6,807 bases of DNA from Micrococcales bacterium. Its GTDB lineage: Bacteria > Actinomycetota > Actinomycetes > Actinomycetales > Cellulomonadaceae. The notes below the pieces were generated by a model, which saw only the letters and a list, made by a program, of their open reading frames with translations, was not told the origin of the DNA and ran no database searches. Shown here one piece after another: positions 1 through 6,202 of the stretch. The DNA is taken from the NCBI GenBank assembly GCA_009783975.1, contig WRCL01000101.1:1-6807 (forward strand), read 5' to 3'. Position numbers and translations under genes: made by a program. How positions within the stretch are numbered: position 1 is the stretch's first letter; each line of letters opens with the position of its first letter.

Positions 1-156
1 CAGACCCCCCAACCACCGGCCACCGACCACGAGGCACCATCGGTCACCGACCGCCTGGCACGGCTCGACGCGCAACTGGCCGCCCGTGCCCAACAACGAC
101 CTGACCGGTCGTTCGCGATCCAGCCCGGCCCACCACCTCCCCGCCTCCAGATCTGA
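1..156 (+). CDS. 3' end of an unrecognised protein (partial)
   Basis: An open frame runs from the first base of the window to a TGA at 154-156, giving the last 51 residues of a protein whose start lies outside. The visible tail is hydrophilic and has a short helical-looking, Ala/Arg/Leu-rich stretch (RLARLDAQLAARAQQR), followed by a proline-rich end (PGPPPPRLQI). There is no membrane segment or catalytic motif in this piece. It lies 26 bases upstream of the next gene on the same strand, so the two are probably co-transcribed. The family cannot be named from this fragment. A cytoplasmic or DNA-processing protein of an integrated element would be possible, but nothing visible shows it. Confidence 0.55.
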   Translation, partial: QTPQPPATDHEAPSVTDRLARLDAQLAARAQQRPDRSFAIQPGPPPPRLQI

Positions 157-182
157 CAGCGCACCCACACGGAGTGACCACA

Positions 183-770
183 ATGCGCACACGAACCACT
201 GTCCTCGCCGTCTTGGCTGTTCTTGCGGCAGCAGGCTGCACCACCAGTTCCAACGAACCATCAAGCACCGCCAGCTCTCCAGCCACCAGCCCCACCGCGC
301 CCGCCACCTCCGAGCCCACCGGGACCCATGCGCCCGCCCAGGACCCCAACGTGACCGTCGACCAGGTTGTCGCCGTGTACTGGGCCGCGGACTGCCGCAC
401 CGACACCCGCACTGGCGATGCGAGAAAGCGCTCCCTGCCCTGGCTGACAGGCCCGGCTGCGGAGAACGCCGCCGCCGAGGTTCGCGAAGCCCACAACGCT
501 GCCTGGCTCGAGCTGTGCTCCCACCAAGGCTGGTTCACCGTGACCAGCACCGACGCCGCAGCCGCGTTCGAGTTTCCCCGCGACACAGCCACCCGCGCGC
601 ACCGGGCGCGGATCGTGACGCTCACCCCCACCGGCAGCGATGGGTGGAGCGGGACGGAGGTCATCTACGTCGCCCAGTTCGAGCTGGTCAACGACGGCCG
701 CGGCTGGTTGGTCCTGGACATGGACTACGCCCGATCCGCTGGCCTGCCCACCGGCGAGGGCTGGGAGTGA
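183..770 (+). CDS. secreted lipoprotein with Ser/Thr/Pro linker, possibly NTF2-like
   Basis: The predicted product is a 195-residue lipoprotein anchored on the outer face of the membrane. The N-terminus has Arg residues (MRTRTT), a short hydrophobic core (about residues 7-17) and a lipobox-like LAAAGC, with the lipidated Cys at residue 19. Residues 20-55 form a low-complexity Ser/Thr/Pro/Ala linker typical of actinobacterial lipoproteins. The rest is a compact domain with a helical first half and a beta-rich second half ending near LVNDGRGWLVLDMD. That layout resembles the NTF2-like/VirB8-like fold of exported accessory and conjugation proteins, but this is inference. Cys71 and Cys112 could form a disulfide after export. 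The ATG at 183 is preferred over the in-frame GTG at 174, because GGAG at 171-174 lies 8 bases before the ATG and overlaps the GTG. The gene is followed by a second lipoprotein gene on the same strand. No specific function is recognised. Confidence 0.8.
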   Translation: MRTRTTVLAVLAVLAAAGCTTSSNEPSSTASSPATSPTAPATSEPTGTHAPAQDPNVTVDQVVAVYWAADCRTDTRTGDARKRSLPWLTGPAAENAAAEVREAHNAAWLELCSHQGWFTVTSTDAAAAFEFPRDTATRAHRARIVTLTPTGSDGWSGTEVIYVAQFELVNDGRGWLVLDMDYARSAGLPTGEGWE

Positions 771-794
771 CCACCAGTGCCGATGAAAAACTCA

Positions 795-815
795 CGTGTC
801 CGTGGCAAAGACACG
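795..815 (+). terminator. small hairpin between the two lipoprotein genes
   Basis: CGTGTC (795-800) and GACACG (810-815) are perfect complements around a 9-base loop. The hairpin begins 25 bases after the stop of the upstream gene and ends 31 bases before the preferred start of the next. There is no T tract, so it could be a weak terminator, a processing or stability element, or chance. It also argues that the possible GTG start at 796, which lies inside the stem, is not used. Confidence 0.3.
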
Positions 816-835
816 CACAGCTGGTAACGTCCCCC

Positions 836-841
836 AGGTGA
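836..841 (+). promoter_or_regulatory. ribosome binding site that decides the DUF2599 gene start
   Basis: AGGTGA is placed 5 bases before the GTG at 847. The in-frame GTG at 796 has no comparable site. The start at 847 also places a short hydrophobic segment and a lipobox directly at the N-terminus. Confidence 0.6.
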
Positions 842-846
842 ACAGT

Positions 847-1548
847 GTGGCCAAGATGCTCACGGTGGCGGTGGTGGGGGCTGGCGTCGGTGGGTGCTTT
901 GGGCCGTGGGGCAGCGACGAGGACCAGGGACTAGGGCCGTTTGGGCCGCCGGTGACGTTCTCGGTGGGGACGGTGAGCCTTGAGGTGAACCCGGCGGTGT
1001 CGTTCACCGACGGTGGGGGGACGTTGGCTGTGGCCACCGACGCCGACGGGTCGGTGCGGATGAACATCGCGTCGTCGTCGGTGACATACGTGCCCATGGG
1101 GACACTCAGCGGGCCAGAAGGGGTCGAGCTGGAGGTGCTCGCCGACGGGTCCCTCGTCGTCCGAGACAGCGATGGGCGCCTTGTCGCGGGGATCACCCCC
1201 ATCAGGGCACGGTTCAGCGGGTCGGCGCCGGTGACGGTCTCTGCGTCCGACGGTGGTGTGCTGTGGCTGGCCGACACTGCGGTGACGAACCTGTCGTGGG
1301 GCAACCGTGAGGGCGGGAAATCGTTGGCAGTCACCCCCAGCGCGTGGGGGCGGTCTGGGTCGGATGCTGCCGGGAAGCTCGTGTGGGCAGTGGTCTCTGC
1401 TGAGCCTGGGGCCGACAGCGACTCGATGTACGACCAGCTCGACTGCCACCGGGTCTGGGCTTCGGAGAAGGCCACGTGGAACCTCGAACCGTGGCGGCCC
1501 AAGGTCGACCCGCTCGTCATGTACTACCGCAAGTGCAACCCCACCTGA
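847..1548 (+). CDS. DUF2599-domain lipoprotein
   Basis: The predicted product is a 233-residue exported protein with a C-terminal DUF2599 domain, a domain of unknown function found mostly in actinobacteria. With the GTG at 847 the N-terminus is MAKMLTVAVVGAGVGGC, a short signal with lipobox VGGC and lipidation at Cys17. Residues 30-140 are beta-rich with repeated V-S/T-V-x-D-G patterns and no recognised domain. From about residue 145 the sequence matches the family as I know it: LSWGNREGGKSLAVTPS, then MYDQLDCH, TWNLEPWRP and a terminal KCNPT. Cys200 and Cys230 are the domain's conserved-looking pair and may form a disulfide. A longer version from GTG 796 would put 17 extra residues before the signal and has no ribosome site. 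The gene follows another lipoprotein gene by 76 bases on the same strand, suggesting a shared cell-surface role, but no function is established. Confidence 0.85.
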   Translation: MAKMLTVAVVGAGVGGCFGPWGSDEDQGLGPFGPPVTFSVGTVSLEVNPAVSFTDGGGTLAVATDADGSVRMNIASSSVTYVPMGTLSGPEGVELEVLADGSLVVRDSDGRLVAGITPIRARFSGSAPVTVSASDGGVLWLADTAVTNLSWGNREGGKSLAVTPSAWGRSGSDAAGKLVWAVVSAEPGADSDSMYDQLDCHRVWASEKATWNLEPWRPKVDPLVMYYRKCNPT

Positions 1549-1562
1549 CGCGCTGTCCACCC

Positions 1563-1576
1563 AGGACCATAGTCCT
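1563..1576. promoter_or_regulatory. dyad AGGAC-CATA-GTCCT after the DUF2599 gene
   Basis: Perfect 5-bp arms flank a 4-base centre, starting 14 bases after the stop codon. It may be the top of a weak terminator hairpin, or a protein-binding dyad. The GGAC-n4-GTCC shape resembles the actinobacterial DosR/DevR-type box (GGGAC-n4-GTCCC), but no gene start follows closely, so terminator or chance is at least as likely. Confidence 0.3.
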
Positions 1577-1713
1577 AGCCGGGTGAGGCGCATGACCCGC
1601 CACCGACGCCACGACGACATCTGGGCTGTGGGTGTGGGTGCTGCTCCCAGAACGAGCCGCAGGGCACACCAGCGGCGCATTTGTGCAGCAGCGACGCCTG
1701 GATGAAGAGAGAG

Positions 1714-1779
1714 GCCGGGGCCCCGGCGCTGCAGGGGGGTGGCGCGGGGGCCCCGGGGTCGTGAGGGCAGGCTCACGAC
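1714..1779. terminator. stacked GC palindromes and hairpin, possible bidirectional terminator
   Basis: Three elements follow one another. A 14-bp perfect palindrome (GCCGGGGCCCCGGC) lies at 1714-1727. Overlapping GGGGCCCC and CCCCGGGG palindromes lie at 1747-1758. A hairpin has 8-bp arms GTCGTGAG (1758-1765) and CTCACGAC (1772-1779) around a 6-base loop. There is no T tract, which is common for actinobacterial terminators. The convergent setting suits a two-way terminator, though it is 165 bases past the DUF2599 stop. Confidence 0.4.
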
Positions 1780-1868
1780 TCAACGGGAAGCCACAATCCC
1801 TGGAGGGGTTCGATCGGGCAGTCTTCCCGCACTGGCCATACTAGCTCGGCTTGGCCGGCGTGGGTGCC

Positions 1869-1894
1869 ACTTTGGGACACAACTTTGTCACTTT
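1869..1894. repeat. three-fold ACTTT motif
   Basis: ACTTT occurs at 1869-1873, 1882-1886 and 1890-1894, within a locally AT-richer stretch in very GC-rich surroundings. The first two are followed by G. Such clustered repeats occur at ends of IS21-type elements and at replication or recombinase sites, but no transposase or paired end is visible here. Confidence 0.3.
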
Positions 1895-1958
1895 CGCCCG
1901 GTTGAGGGTCTCCAGGGGGACCTACGGACCAGGCAGGAGGCCTGTCGGACCCCTCGAG

Positions 1959-2003
1959 GACGACCGAATCGGGCCCTGGGACCGGCGCAGACGACCGAAT
2001 CGG
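1959..2003. repeat. 14-bp direct repeat, one copy inside a dyad
   Basis: GACGACCGAATCGG is repeated exactly at 1959-1972 and 1990-2003, a 31-base period of close to three helical turns. In the second copy the flanks extend the symmetry to CGACCGA-A-TCGGTCG at 1992-2006, with 7-bp arms around one base. The first copy keeps only the inner CCGA/TCGG. The one-base centre favours a DNA-binding site over an RNA hairpin. The second copy lies 24 bases beyond the VOC gene stop. Confidence 0.5.
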
Positions 2004-2030
2004 TCGGTCGCCGCCGCCTGCAGACGCCCC

Positions 2031-2444
2031 CTACACGCGCTCGGTGATGTTGACGAACCAGCTGATGCCGAACCGGTCGGTGCAGGTGCCGACCGTGTCA
2101 CCCCACGGCGCGGTCGACAGGGGCATCGTCACCGTCCCACCGGCGATCAGGCCGTTCCACTCCCGGAGCAGCTCTTCGACCTCGTCGCCGGACAACGACA
2201 ACGAGACCGAGCCGCCAGGGGTGAACGGCATCGCAGCGGGGGTGTCAGCCCCCATGAGCACAAGCCCCCGCTCGGTGGTGAGCATCGCGTTCACCACTTT
2301 GTCCGCGTCAGCGGGGTCCTGGTCGAGGTGCAGGTCAGCGAACGTCTGGATCTCCAGCTCACCGCCGAAGATCGACCGGTAATATTCCATCGCCTCACGA
2401 GCATTGTCACGGAACGACAGGCACGGATTGAGCAGCATCGTCAC
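2031..2444 (-). CDS. PhnB-like VOC-superfamily protein
   Basis: The product is a 137-residue protein of the PhnB-like branch of the vicinal oxygen chelate (glyoxalase/bleomycin-resistance) superfamily, and its length is typical for the family. The family signature is clear. NPCLSFRDNAREAMEYY leads into IFGGELEIQTF (residues 6-35). VVNAMLTTERGLVLMGAD follows at 50-67, then a VSLSLSGDEVEELLREWNGLIAGG segment (80-103). PLSTAPWGDTVGTCTDRFGISWFVN (109-132) closes the fold. Proteins like this are cytoplasmic, and many have no known substrate. None can be assigned here, and it should not be read as a phosphonate or methyltransferase enzyme. The GTG at 2444 is preferred because GAGGAG (2451-2456) lies 6 bases upstream, while the ATG at 2438 is 12 bases away. 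The start overlaps the stop of an upstream small ORF by 4 bases. Confidence 0.88.
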   Translation of the reverse strand: MTMLLNPCLSFRDNAREAMEYYRSIFGGELEIQTFADLHLDQDPADADKVVNAMLTTERGLVLMGADTPAAMPFTPGGSVSLSLSGDEVEELLREWNGLIAGGTVTMPLSTAPWGDTVGTCTDRFGISWFVNITERV

Positions 2445-2647
2445 GGGAATCTCCTCAGCCTGGATCCATCGACATGGCGCCGACGACGCGTCGCCCGGAG
2501 GGCACGGCAGCTGCGTTGTCGCTGCTCGACGGGCCTCCAGCCCGCCTTCGCCCCTCCGTGCCGCCCCACCGGCGAGGCGACGCCCGCTACGGCGAAAACC
2601 GGTGGATCCAGGCTCATTCCGGGCAGGACAAGACGCACAGGAAGCAT
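2441..2647 (-). CDS. candidate small ORF coupled to the VOC gene (hypothetical)
   Basis: This is a 68-codon frame from an ATG at 2645-2647 with GAGGAG (2654-2659) 6 bases upstream. Its TGA overlaps the GTG start of the VOC gene in the classic GTGA arrangement, which suggests translational coupling. The product would start with a mildly hydrophobic segment (MLPVRLVLPGMSLDPPVFAV) and end in a strongly basic tail rich in Arg. No family is recognised, codon choice is less regular than in the neighbours, and the Arg-rich tail is what a non-coding high-GC frame often gives. The ribosome site and overlap support it. The amino-acid composition argues against it. Alternatively this is a leader segment or the decayed remains of a gene. 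Confidence 0.35.
   Translation of the reverse strand: MLPVRLVLPGMSLDPPVFAVAGVASPVGRHGGAKAGWRPVEQRQRSCRALRATRRRRHVDGSRLRRFP
2451..2456 (-). promoter_or_regulatory. ribosome binding site deciding the VOC start
   Basis: GAGGAG on the minus strand lies 6 bases before the GTG at 2444. The same nine bases, CTGAGGAGA, also precede the upstream small ORF at the same distance from its ATG (GAGGAG at 2654-2659). Confidence 0.65.
2457..2614. repeat. 12-bp inverted repeat in the region upstream of VOC
   Basis: AGCCTGGATCCA at 2457-2468 is matched by its exact reverse complement at 2603-2614, 134 bases apart. The repeats lie inside the candidate small ORF and next to the VOC ribosome site. The long loop makes a simple hairpin unlikely to be stable. 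Confidence 0.35.
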
Positions 2648-2660
2648 GGCACTCTCCTCA

Positions 2661-2675
2661 GGTCGGACACCGACC
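2661..2675. promoter_or_regulatory. 15-bp dyad in the VOC leader, possible operator
   Basis: GGTCGG-ACA-CCGACC is a perfect 6+3+6 palindrome, immediately upstream of the GAGGAG site of the small ORF and VOC transcript. The position would suit a repressor site overlapping the leader, or a small RNA hairpin near the ribosome site. No regulator gene is in the window. Confidence 0.35.
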
Positions 2676-2809
2676 GGCTGGTCCAGCGATAACCAACCGC
2701 GCGGGTCGCTTGTGCTCAGCGAAAGCACGTCCGCCCGACGACAATGTGGGGCCACGTGTTTGCACCCAGCGTGCGGGCGCCGAAGTCGCGCGTCAAACGC
2801 TCATGACCA

Positions 2810-2837
2810 ACAATAGGCCGAGCGAGCGACGAGGCAA
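2810..2837 (-). promoter_or_regulatory. possible promoter for the VOC unit
   Basis: On the minus strand, just after the recQ stop, TTGCCT (2832-2837) and TATTGT (2810-2815) are separated by 16 bases. Each matches the vegetative consensus at four of six positions. It would leave a leader of about 155 bases before the small ORF. This is weak evidence, and the rest of 2648-2841 shows no gene. Confidence 0.22.
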
Positions 2838-2841
2838 AAGG

Positions 2842-4806
2842 TCAGCCCTGCGCGACGACCGCGAGCACCCCCGGCCCGTACCGGTCGAGCTTGGTCGCCC
2901 CAACACCGCTCACCTGCGACAACGCCGCGAGGTCGTTCGGGCGGGACGCGGCGATCTCGCGCAGCGTCGCGTCGTGGAGCACGACGTACGCCGGGACACC
3001 CTGCTCCCGGGCGACGCCCGCGCGCCACGTCCGCAGCTTCTCGAACAGCCCAGCAGCATCACCAAGGTCGACAGCTGCAGCCCGGTGTGCTGGTCCTGGT
3101 TCGGTTCGGGCCGCGGCACGCGAGGCACGCGGAGCTTTGGGCGGTTCGCGCCGCAGCCACACCTGGCGTTCGCCGCGCAGCACCTGCCCCGAGGCGTCGG
3201 TCAGACGCACCGTGCTGTAGCTCGTCTCCACACACAGCAGACCTGCGGCGAGCATCTGGCGCACCACGGCACGCCACTCACGGTCGGACAGGTCTGCTCC
3301 CAGCCCGAACGTGCTCAGCTGGTCATGGCCAAGCTGGGCGACGCGGGTGGGGCGTTTGCCGCGCACGATGTCCAGCAGGTGCCCCACCCCGTACCGCTGC
3401 CCCCGACGGTCCAGGCGCACGACGGTCGACAACAGCTTTTGCGCCGCGACGGTCCCGTCCCACCCTTGCGGTGGGACCAGGCACGTGTCGCAGTTGCCGC
3501 ACGGCCCCGATTCTTGGCCGAAGTACCGCAACAGCTGCACACGGCGGCAGTCGACCGTCTCGCACAGTGCGAGCATCGCGTCCAGGTGCCGGCCCGCCTG
3601 ACGTTTGAACACCTCGTCACCGTCGCCGGACTCGATGAGCCGGCGCTGCTGGACGACGTCGGCCAACCCGTACGCCAGCCACGCAGTCGACGGCAGGCCG
3701 TCACGCCCGGCGCGGCCAGTCTCCTGGTAGTACCCCTCGACGGACTTGGGCAGGTCAAGGTGCGCGACGAACCGCACATCAGGTTTGTCGATCCCCATCC
3801 CGAACGCGATCGTCGCGACCATGACCCGCGCGTCCTCACGCAAGAACTGAGCCTGGTTGGCTGCACGGGTCCGCGCGTCCATCCCGGCGTGGTATGGCAG
3901 GGCCTGCACCCCTTTGGCGACCAGCCACGCCGCGGTGTCCTCCACGCACGCCCTGGTCAAGCAGTACACGATCCCCGCCTGGGCGTCGTGCTCGGTGCGG
4001 ATCAGGTGCAGCAGCGCCCCGCGCGGGTCGTCCTTGGGCACGATGCGGTAGCAGATGTTCGGCCGGTCGAAGTCGGCGACGAACACCGTCGCGTCGGCCA
4101 GGTGGAGCTTGTCGACGATCTCGGCCCGGGTCGCAGCCGTCGCCGTCGCGGTCAACGCCAGGCGCGGCACGTCGGGCCAGCGTTCGTGCAGGACCGACAG
4201 GCGCAGGTAGTCCGGGCGGAAGTCGTGGCCCCACTGGCTGACGCAGTGCGCCTCGTCGATGGCGAACACGGCGATGCTCGCCTGGTCCAGCAGGTCCAGG
4301 GTCGAGGTGACGGTCAGGCGCTCAGGGGCCAGGTACAGCAGGTCCAGCTCGCCGGCGAGCAGCGCCCGTTCGGTGCTGGCGCGTTCGCCCGGGCCCTGCG
4401 TGGAGTTGAGGAACCCCGCACGCACCCCCAGGGCCGACAACGCCGCGACCTGGTCAGCCATGAGCGCGATCAACGGGGAGACGACCACCCCCGTCCCAGG
4501 CCGGACCAACGCCGGCACCTGGTAGCACAGGGACTTGCCGCCCCCGGTCGGCATGAGCACAACCGCGTCACCACCTGCGACGACAGTGTCGATCACCCGC
4601 TGCTGGTCACCGCGGAACTGTGGGTACCCCCACACCTGGCCCAGCACCTGCAGGGCCGTCCCCCGCGAGGGCGCGGTGCCTGTGACGACCGGGTCGTCGA
4701 CGGGTGGTGGCGCTGGTTCGTACCACCCAGCGTCGTACCAGTCAGGCGGTTCGTCCGGCGGCTCGTCAGCAGGCACCCACCCGTCGTCGAGCGCGGTCGT
4801 CGTCAT
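2842..4806 (-). CDS. recQ: ATP-dependent DNA helicase RecQ
   Basis: The product is a 654-residue 3'-5' DNA helicase of the RecQ family, acting on recombination and repair intermediates. All helicase motifs are present, numbered from the ATG at 4806: FRGDQQ (about 65-70), the Walker A region PTGGGKS (86-92), [10 protein letters not shown] (110-119), the DEAH box in [16 protein letters not shown] (183-198), ALTATAT (217-223), [18 protein letters not shown] (328-345) and [12 protein letters not shown] (359-370). A zinc-binding RecQ C-terminal domain follows with Cys420, 436, 439 and 442, then a winged helix. A Lys/Arg/Ala linker leads to a C-terminal HRDC domain (about 585-654, [18 protein letters not shown]). 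The N-terminus has about 45 extra residues rich in Asp, Pro and Trp before the helicase core. The ATG at 4806 is chosen because the purine-rich GGTGGGG lies just upstream; a GTG at 4815 would add three residues. The gene begins 17 bases after the MFS gene stop, so it is probably co-transcribed with it. Confidence 0.97.
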   Translation of the reverse strand: MTTTALDDGWVPADEPPDEPPDWYDAGWYEPAPPPVDDPVVTGTAPSRGTALQVLGQVWGYPQFRGDQQRVIDTVVAGGDAVVLMPTGGGKSLCYQVPALVRPGTGVVVSPLIALMADQVAALSALGVRAGFLNSTQGPGERASTERALLAGELDLLYLAPERLTVTSTLDLLDQASIAVFAIDEAHCVSQWGHDFRPDYLRLSVLHERWPDVPRLALTATATAATRAEIVDKLHLADATVFVADFDRPNICYRIVPKDDPRGALLHLIRTEHDAQAGIVYCLTRACVEDTAAWLVAKGVQALPYHAGMDARTRAANQAQFLREDARVMVATIAFGMGIDKPDVRFVAHLDLPKSVEGYYQETGRAGRDGLPSTAWLAYGLADVVQQRRLIESGDGDEVFKRQAGRHLDAMLALCETVDCRRVQLLRYFGQESGPCGNCDTCLVPPQGWDGTVAAQKLLSTVVRLDRRGQRYGVGHLLDIVRGKRPTRVAQLGHDQLSTFGLGADLSDREWRAVVRQMLAAGLLCVETSYSTVRLTDASGQVLRGERQVWLRREPPKAPRASRAAARTEPGPAHRAAAVDLGDAAGLFEKLRTWRAGVAREQGVPAYVVLHDATLREIAASRPNDLAALSQVSGVGATKLDRYGPGVLAVVAQG

Positions 4807-4819
4807 GGACCCCACCCTA

Positions 4820-4831
4820 CGGGCTAGCCCG
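4820..4831. repeat. 12-bp palindrome at the MFS/recQ junction
   Basis: CGGGCTAGCCCG is perfectly self-complementary and includes the MFS stop codon (TAG, 4824-4826), just ahead of the recQ ribosome site. It could be a protein-binding or mRNA-stability element, but with no loop it is a poor RNA hairpin. Confidence 0.35.
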
Positions 4832-6137
4832 CACCGGCTGCCGGACCCCCTGTGGACAGCTCGTCAGGGGCGAACAGCGGCGGCGCACGACGAGCGAGCA
4901 CAGCTGTGGCCACCAGCCCTGCCACACCGGAGACGACGAGGAACGCCCGCGGCTCGACCACCGCGACGAGCGGTGCGACCGCCAGCAGGACAACAGGGGT
5001 GACCAGCAGCATGACCACCTGCAGCAACCCCATGACCCGTCCGAGCAGGTGCGCTGGTGTCTCTTGCTGCATGACCGTCGTGGACACCGTGACCAGCCCT
5101 GGGCCAACCAGCCCCCACGGGATCCACAAGGCGACGTAGACCAACGCCCACGGCACAACACCCTGCATGACGGTGAACCCCGCCCATGCTGCGGTGACGA
5201 CGAGCATCATCGTCATCCGGTTCTTCATCCCACCCCACGCGGCGAGGATGAGCCCGCCGACGATGAACGCCCCCGCGTACCCGATCTCCACCGCGGCGAG
5301 CAGCACGGTGGAGTCCCCGTACAGCCTGACCACGACGACCGGCGCGAGCATCGCCCCAGGCATGACCAACCCCGTCATGACCAGGACGAGCCACCCTGTG
5401 CGCCGCAACCCCGGGTGCGACAGGACGAACCGCCACGCCGGGCCCATCCCCCCGGCCGCCCCGGGTGCGTGGGCCTGCCCCGCTGCCGTCGCCGTCCCCA
5501 GCCCCGCTGGCTCGTCAGCGGCGGGTGCCGTGTCAGGCAGCACCGCTGGTGCCTGGGCCGTGGGCGGCACCGTGAGCACCGCGAGGATGGCGATCGCCAC
5601 CGCTGCTGTGGCCACGTCGACGAACAAGATCCAGCCCATGTCCCACACGACGAGGAGCACAGCCGCGACAGCGGGAACCACGAGCAGCACCGCGGCCTGG
5701 ACCGATCCGAACACCGAGTTCACCCGCAGCAGGTGCTTCGCAGGCGTGATCGACGGCAAGATCGCCGCGACCGCCGGGACCTGGACGCCACCACCAATCC
5801 CCCGCAGCACCAGCGCCCCGGTGAGCAGCCACAACGACTCGTTCCCGCTGAGCACCGCCACAGCCAGCGCGACTGTGACCAGCGCGACGACCGCGTCAGC
5901 GCCGATGACCAGCGCCTTGCGGCTGAACCGGTCGGCCCACACCCCTCCGACCAGCGACATCAGCCCCTGGGGCACCATCGCCGCGAACGCGACGACCGTG
6001 AAGCCCACGACGTCGTGCGTGGTCAACGCGACATGCCAGACAACCGCGTAGGCGACGACCGACGACCCGATGAGCGACACAGCTTGTCCCGACAAGAACC
6101 ACGCCACCCGGGGCAGCCATGACGTCTCGGCGCTCAC
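4824..6137 (-). CDS. MFS transporter, DHA3-like exporter
   Basis: The product is a 437-residue major facilitator superfamily membrane protein, with a length and a 6+6 layout of hydrophobic segments that fit twelve membrane helices. The first hydrophobic segment is at about residues 10-38. The family motif A lies between helices 2 and 3 ([11 protein letters not shown], 64-74). A hydrophilic Ala/Pro/Gly-rich central loop occupies about residues 191-235, and the second half contains [11 protein letters not shown] (363-373). This pattern is that of DHA3-type drug/proton antiporters, which export small hydrophobic compounds. The substrate cannot be read from sequence. The GTG at 6137 ([10 protein letters not shown]) is chosen because the frame further upstream, up to 6281, runs through the nested palindrome and gives an Arg-rich non-protein-like segment. 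An AGGG at 6147-6150 lies 9 bases before it. The stop is 17 bases before recQ. Upstream is a palindrome and then the PNP gene on the same strand. Confidence 0.93.
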   Translation of the reverse strand: MSAETSWLPRVAWFLSGQAVSLIGSSVVAYAVVWHVALTTHDVVGFTVVAFAAMVPQGLMSLVGGVWADRFSRKALVIGADAVVALVTVALAVAVLSGNESLWLLTGALVLRGIGGGVQVPAVAAILPSITPAKHLLRVNSVFGSVQAAVLLVVPAVAAVLLVVWDMGWILFVDVATAAVAIAILAVLTVPPTAQAPAVLPDTAPAADEPAGLGTATAAGQAHAPGAAGGMGPAWRFVLSHPGLRRTGWLVLVMTGLVMPGAMLAPVVVVRLYGDSTVLLAAVEIGYAGAFIVGGLILAAWGGMKNRMTMMLVVTAAWAGFTVMQGVVPWALVYVALWIPWGLVGPGLVTVSTTVMQQETPAHLLGRVMGLLQVVMLLVTPVVLLAVAPLVAVVEPRAFLVVSGVAGLVATAVLARRAPPLFAPDELSTGGPAAGAG

Positions 6138-6202
6138 GCCCCCTGACCCTACGGACCGGCGGCGCGCGTCACCACATGATTTGTGCCGACGACTCACCAG
6201 GC

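Larger units (their letters stand above)
1549..2030. other. intergenic region between convergent genes, no convincing gene
   Basis: The 482 bases lie between the end of the DUF2599 gene (+) and the end of the VOC gene (-). Open frames here are short, Arg/Gly/Pro-rich and unlike proteins. The best is a 37-codon frame from ATG 1592 with a nearby GGTGAGG, which I do not call. The stretch holds an AGGAC/GTCCT dyad, stacked GC palindromes and a hairpin (1714-1779), a three-fold ACTTT motif (1869-1894) and a 14-bp direct repeat (1959-2003), listed separately. I looked for a tRNA or tRNA 3' end around the GGTTCGATC at about 1808-1816 and found no matching stem. The region separates accessory-looking genes on the left from metabolic and repair genes on the right. 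Confidence 0.6.

Noticed and set aside
796..846. Earlier GTG start for the DUF2599 gene
   Set aside because: It lacks a ribosome site, lies inside a hairpin stem, and would put 17 polar residues before the lipoprotein signal.
1592..1705. 37-codon ORF with a nearby GGTGAGG
   Set aside because: It is short, Arg/Ala-rich and has no recognisable features. The ribosome-site-like string is common in this composition.
1800..1850. Possible tRNA or tRNA 3' end around GGTTCGATC
   Set aside because: The T-loop-like string has no complementary stem on either side, and no acceptor or anticodon arm could be found.
2404..4827. 807-codon open frame on the + strand
   Set aside because: It lies antisense to recQ, whose motifs are unmistakable. 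The product is a low-complexity Arg/His/Gln/Pro-rich sequence with no domain, as expected of a high-GC shadow frame.
4704..6122. 472-codon and 294-codon (5167-6051) open frames on the + strand
   Set aside because: Both are antisense to the MFS gene. The first is extremely rich in Asp/Arg/His/Gln, and the second is a Thr/Ala/Pro shadow without a family match.
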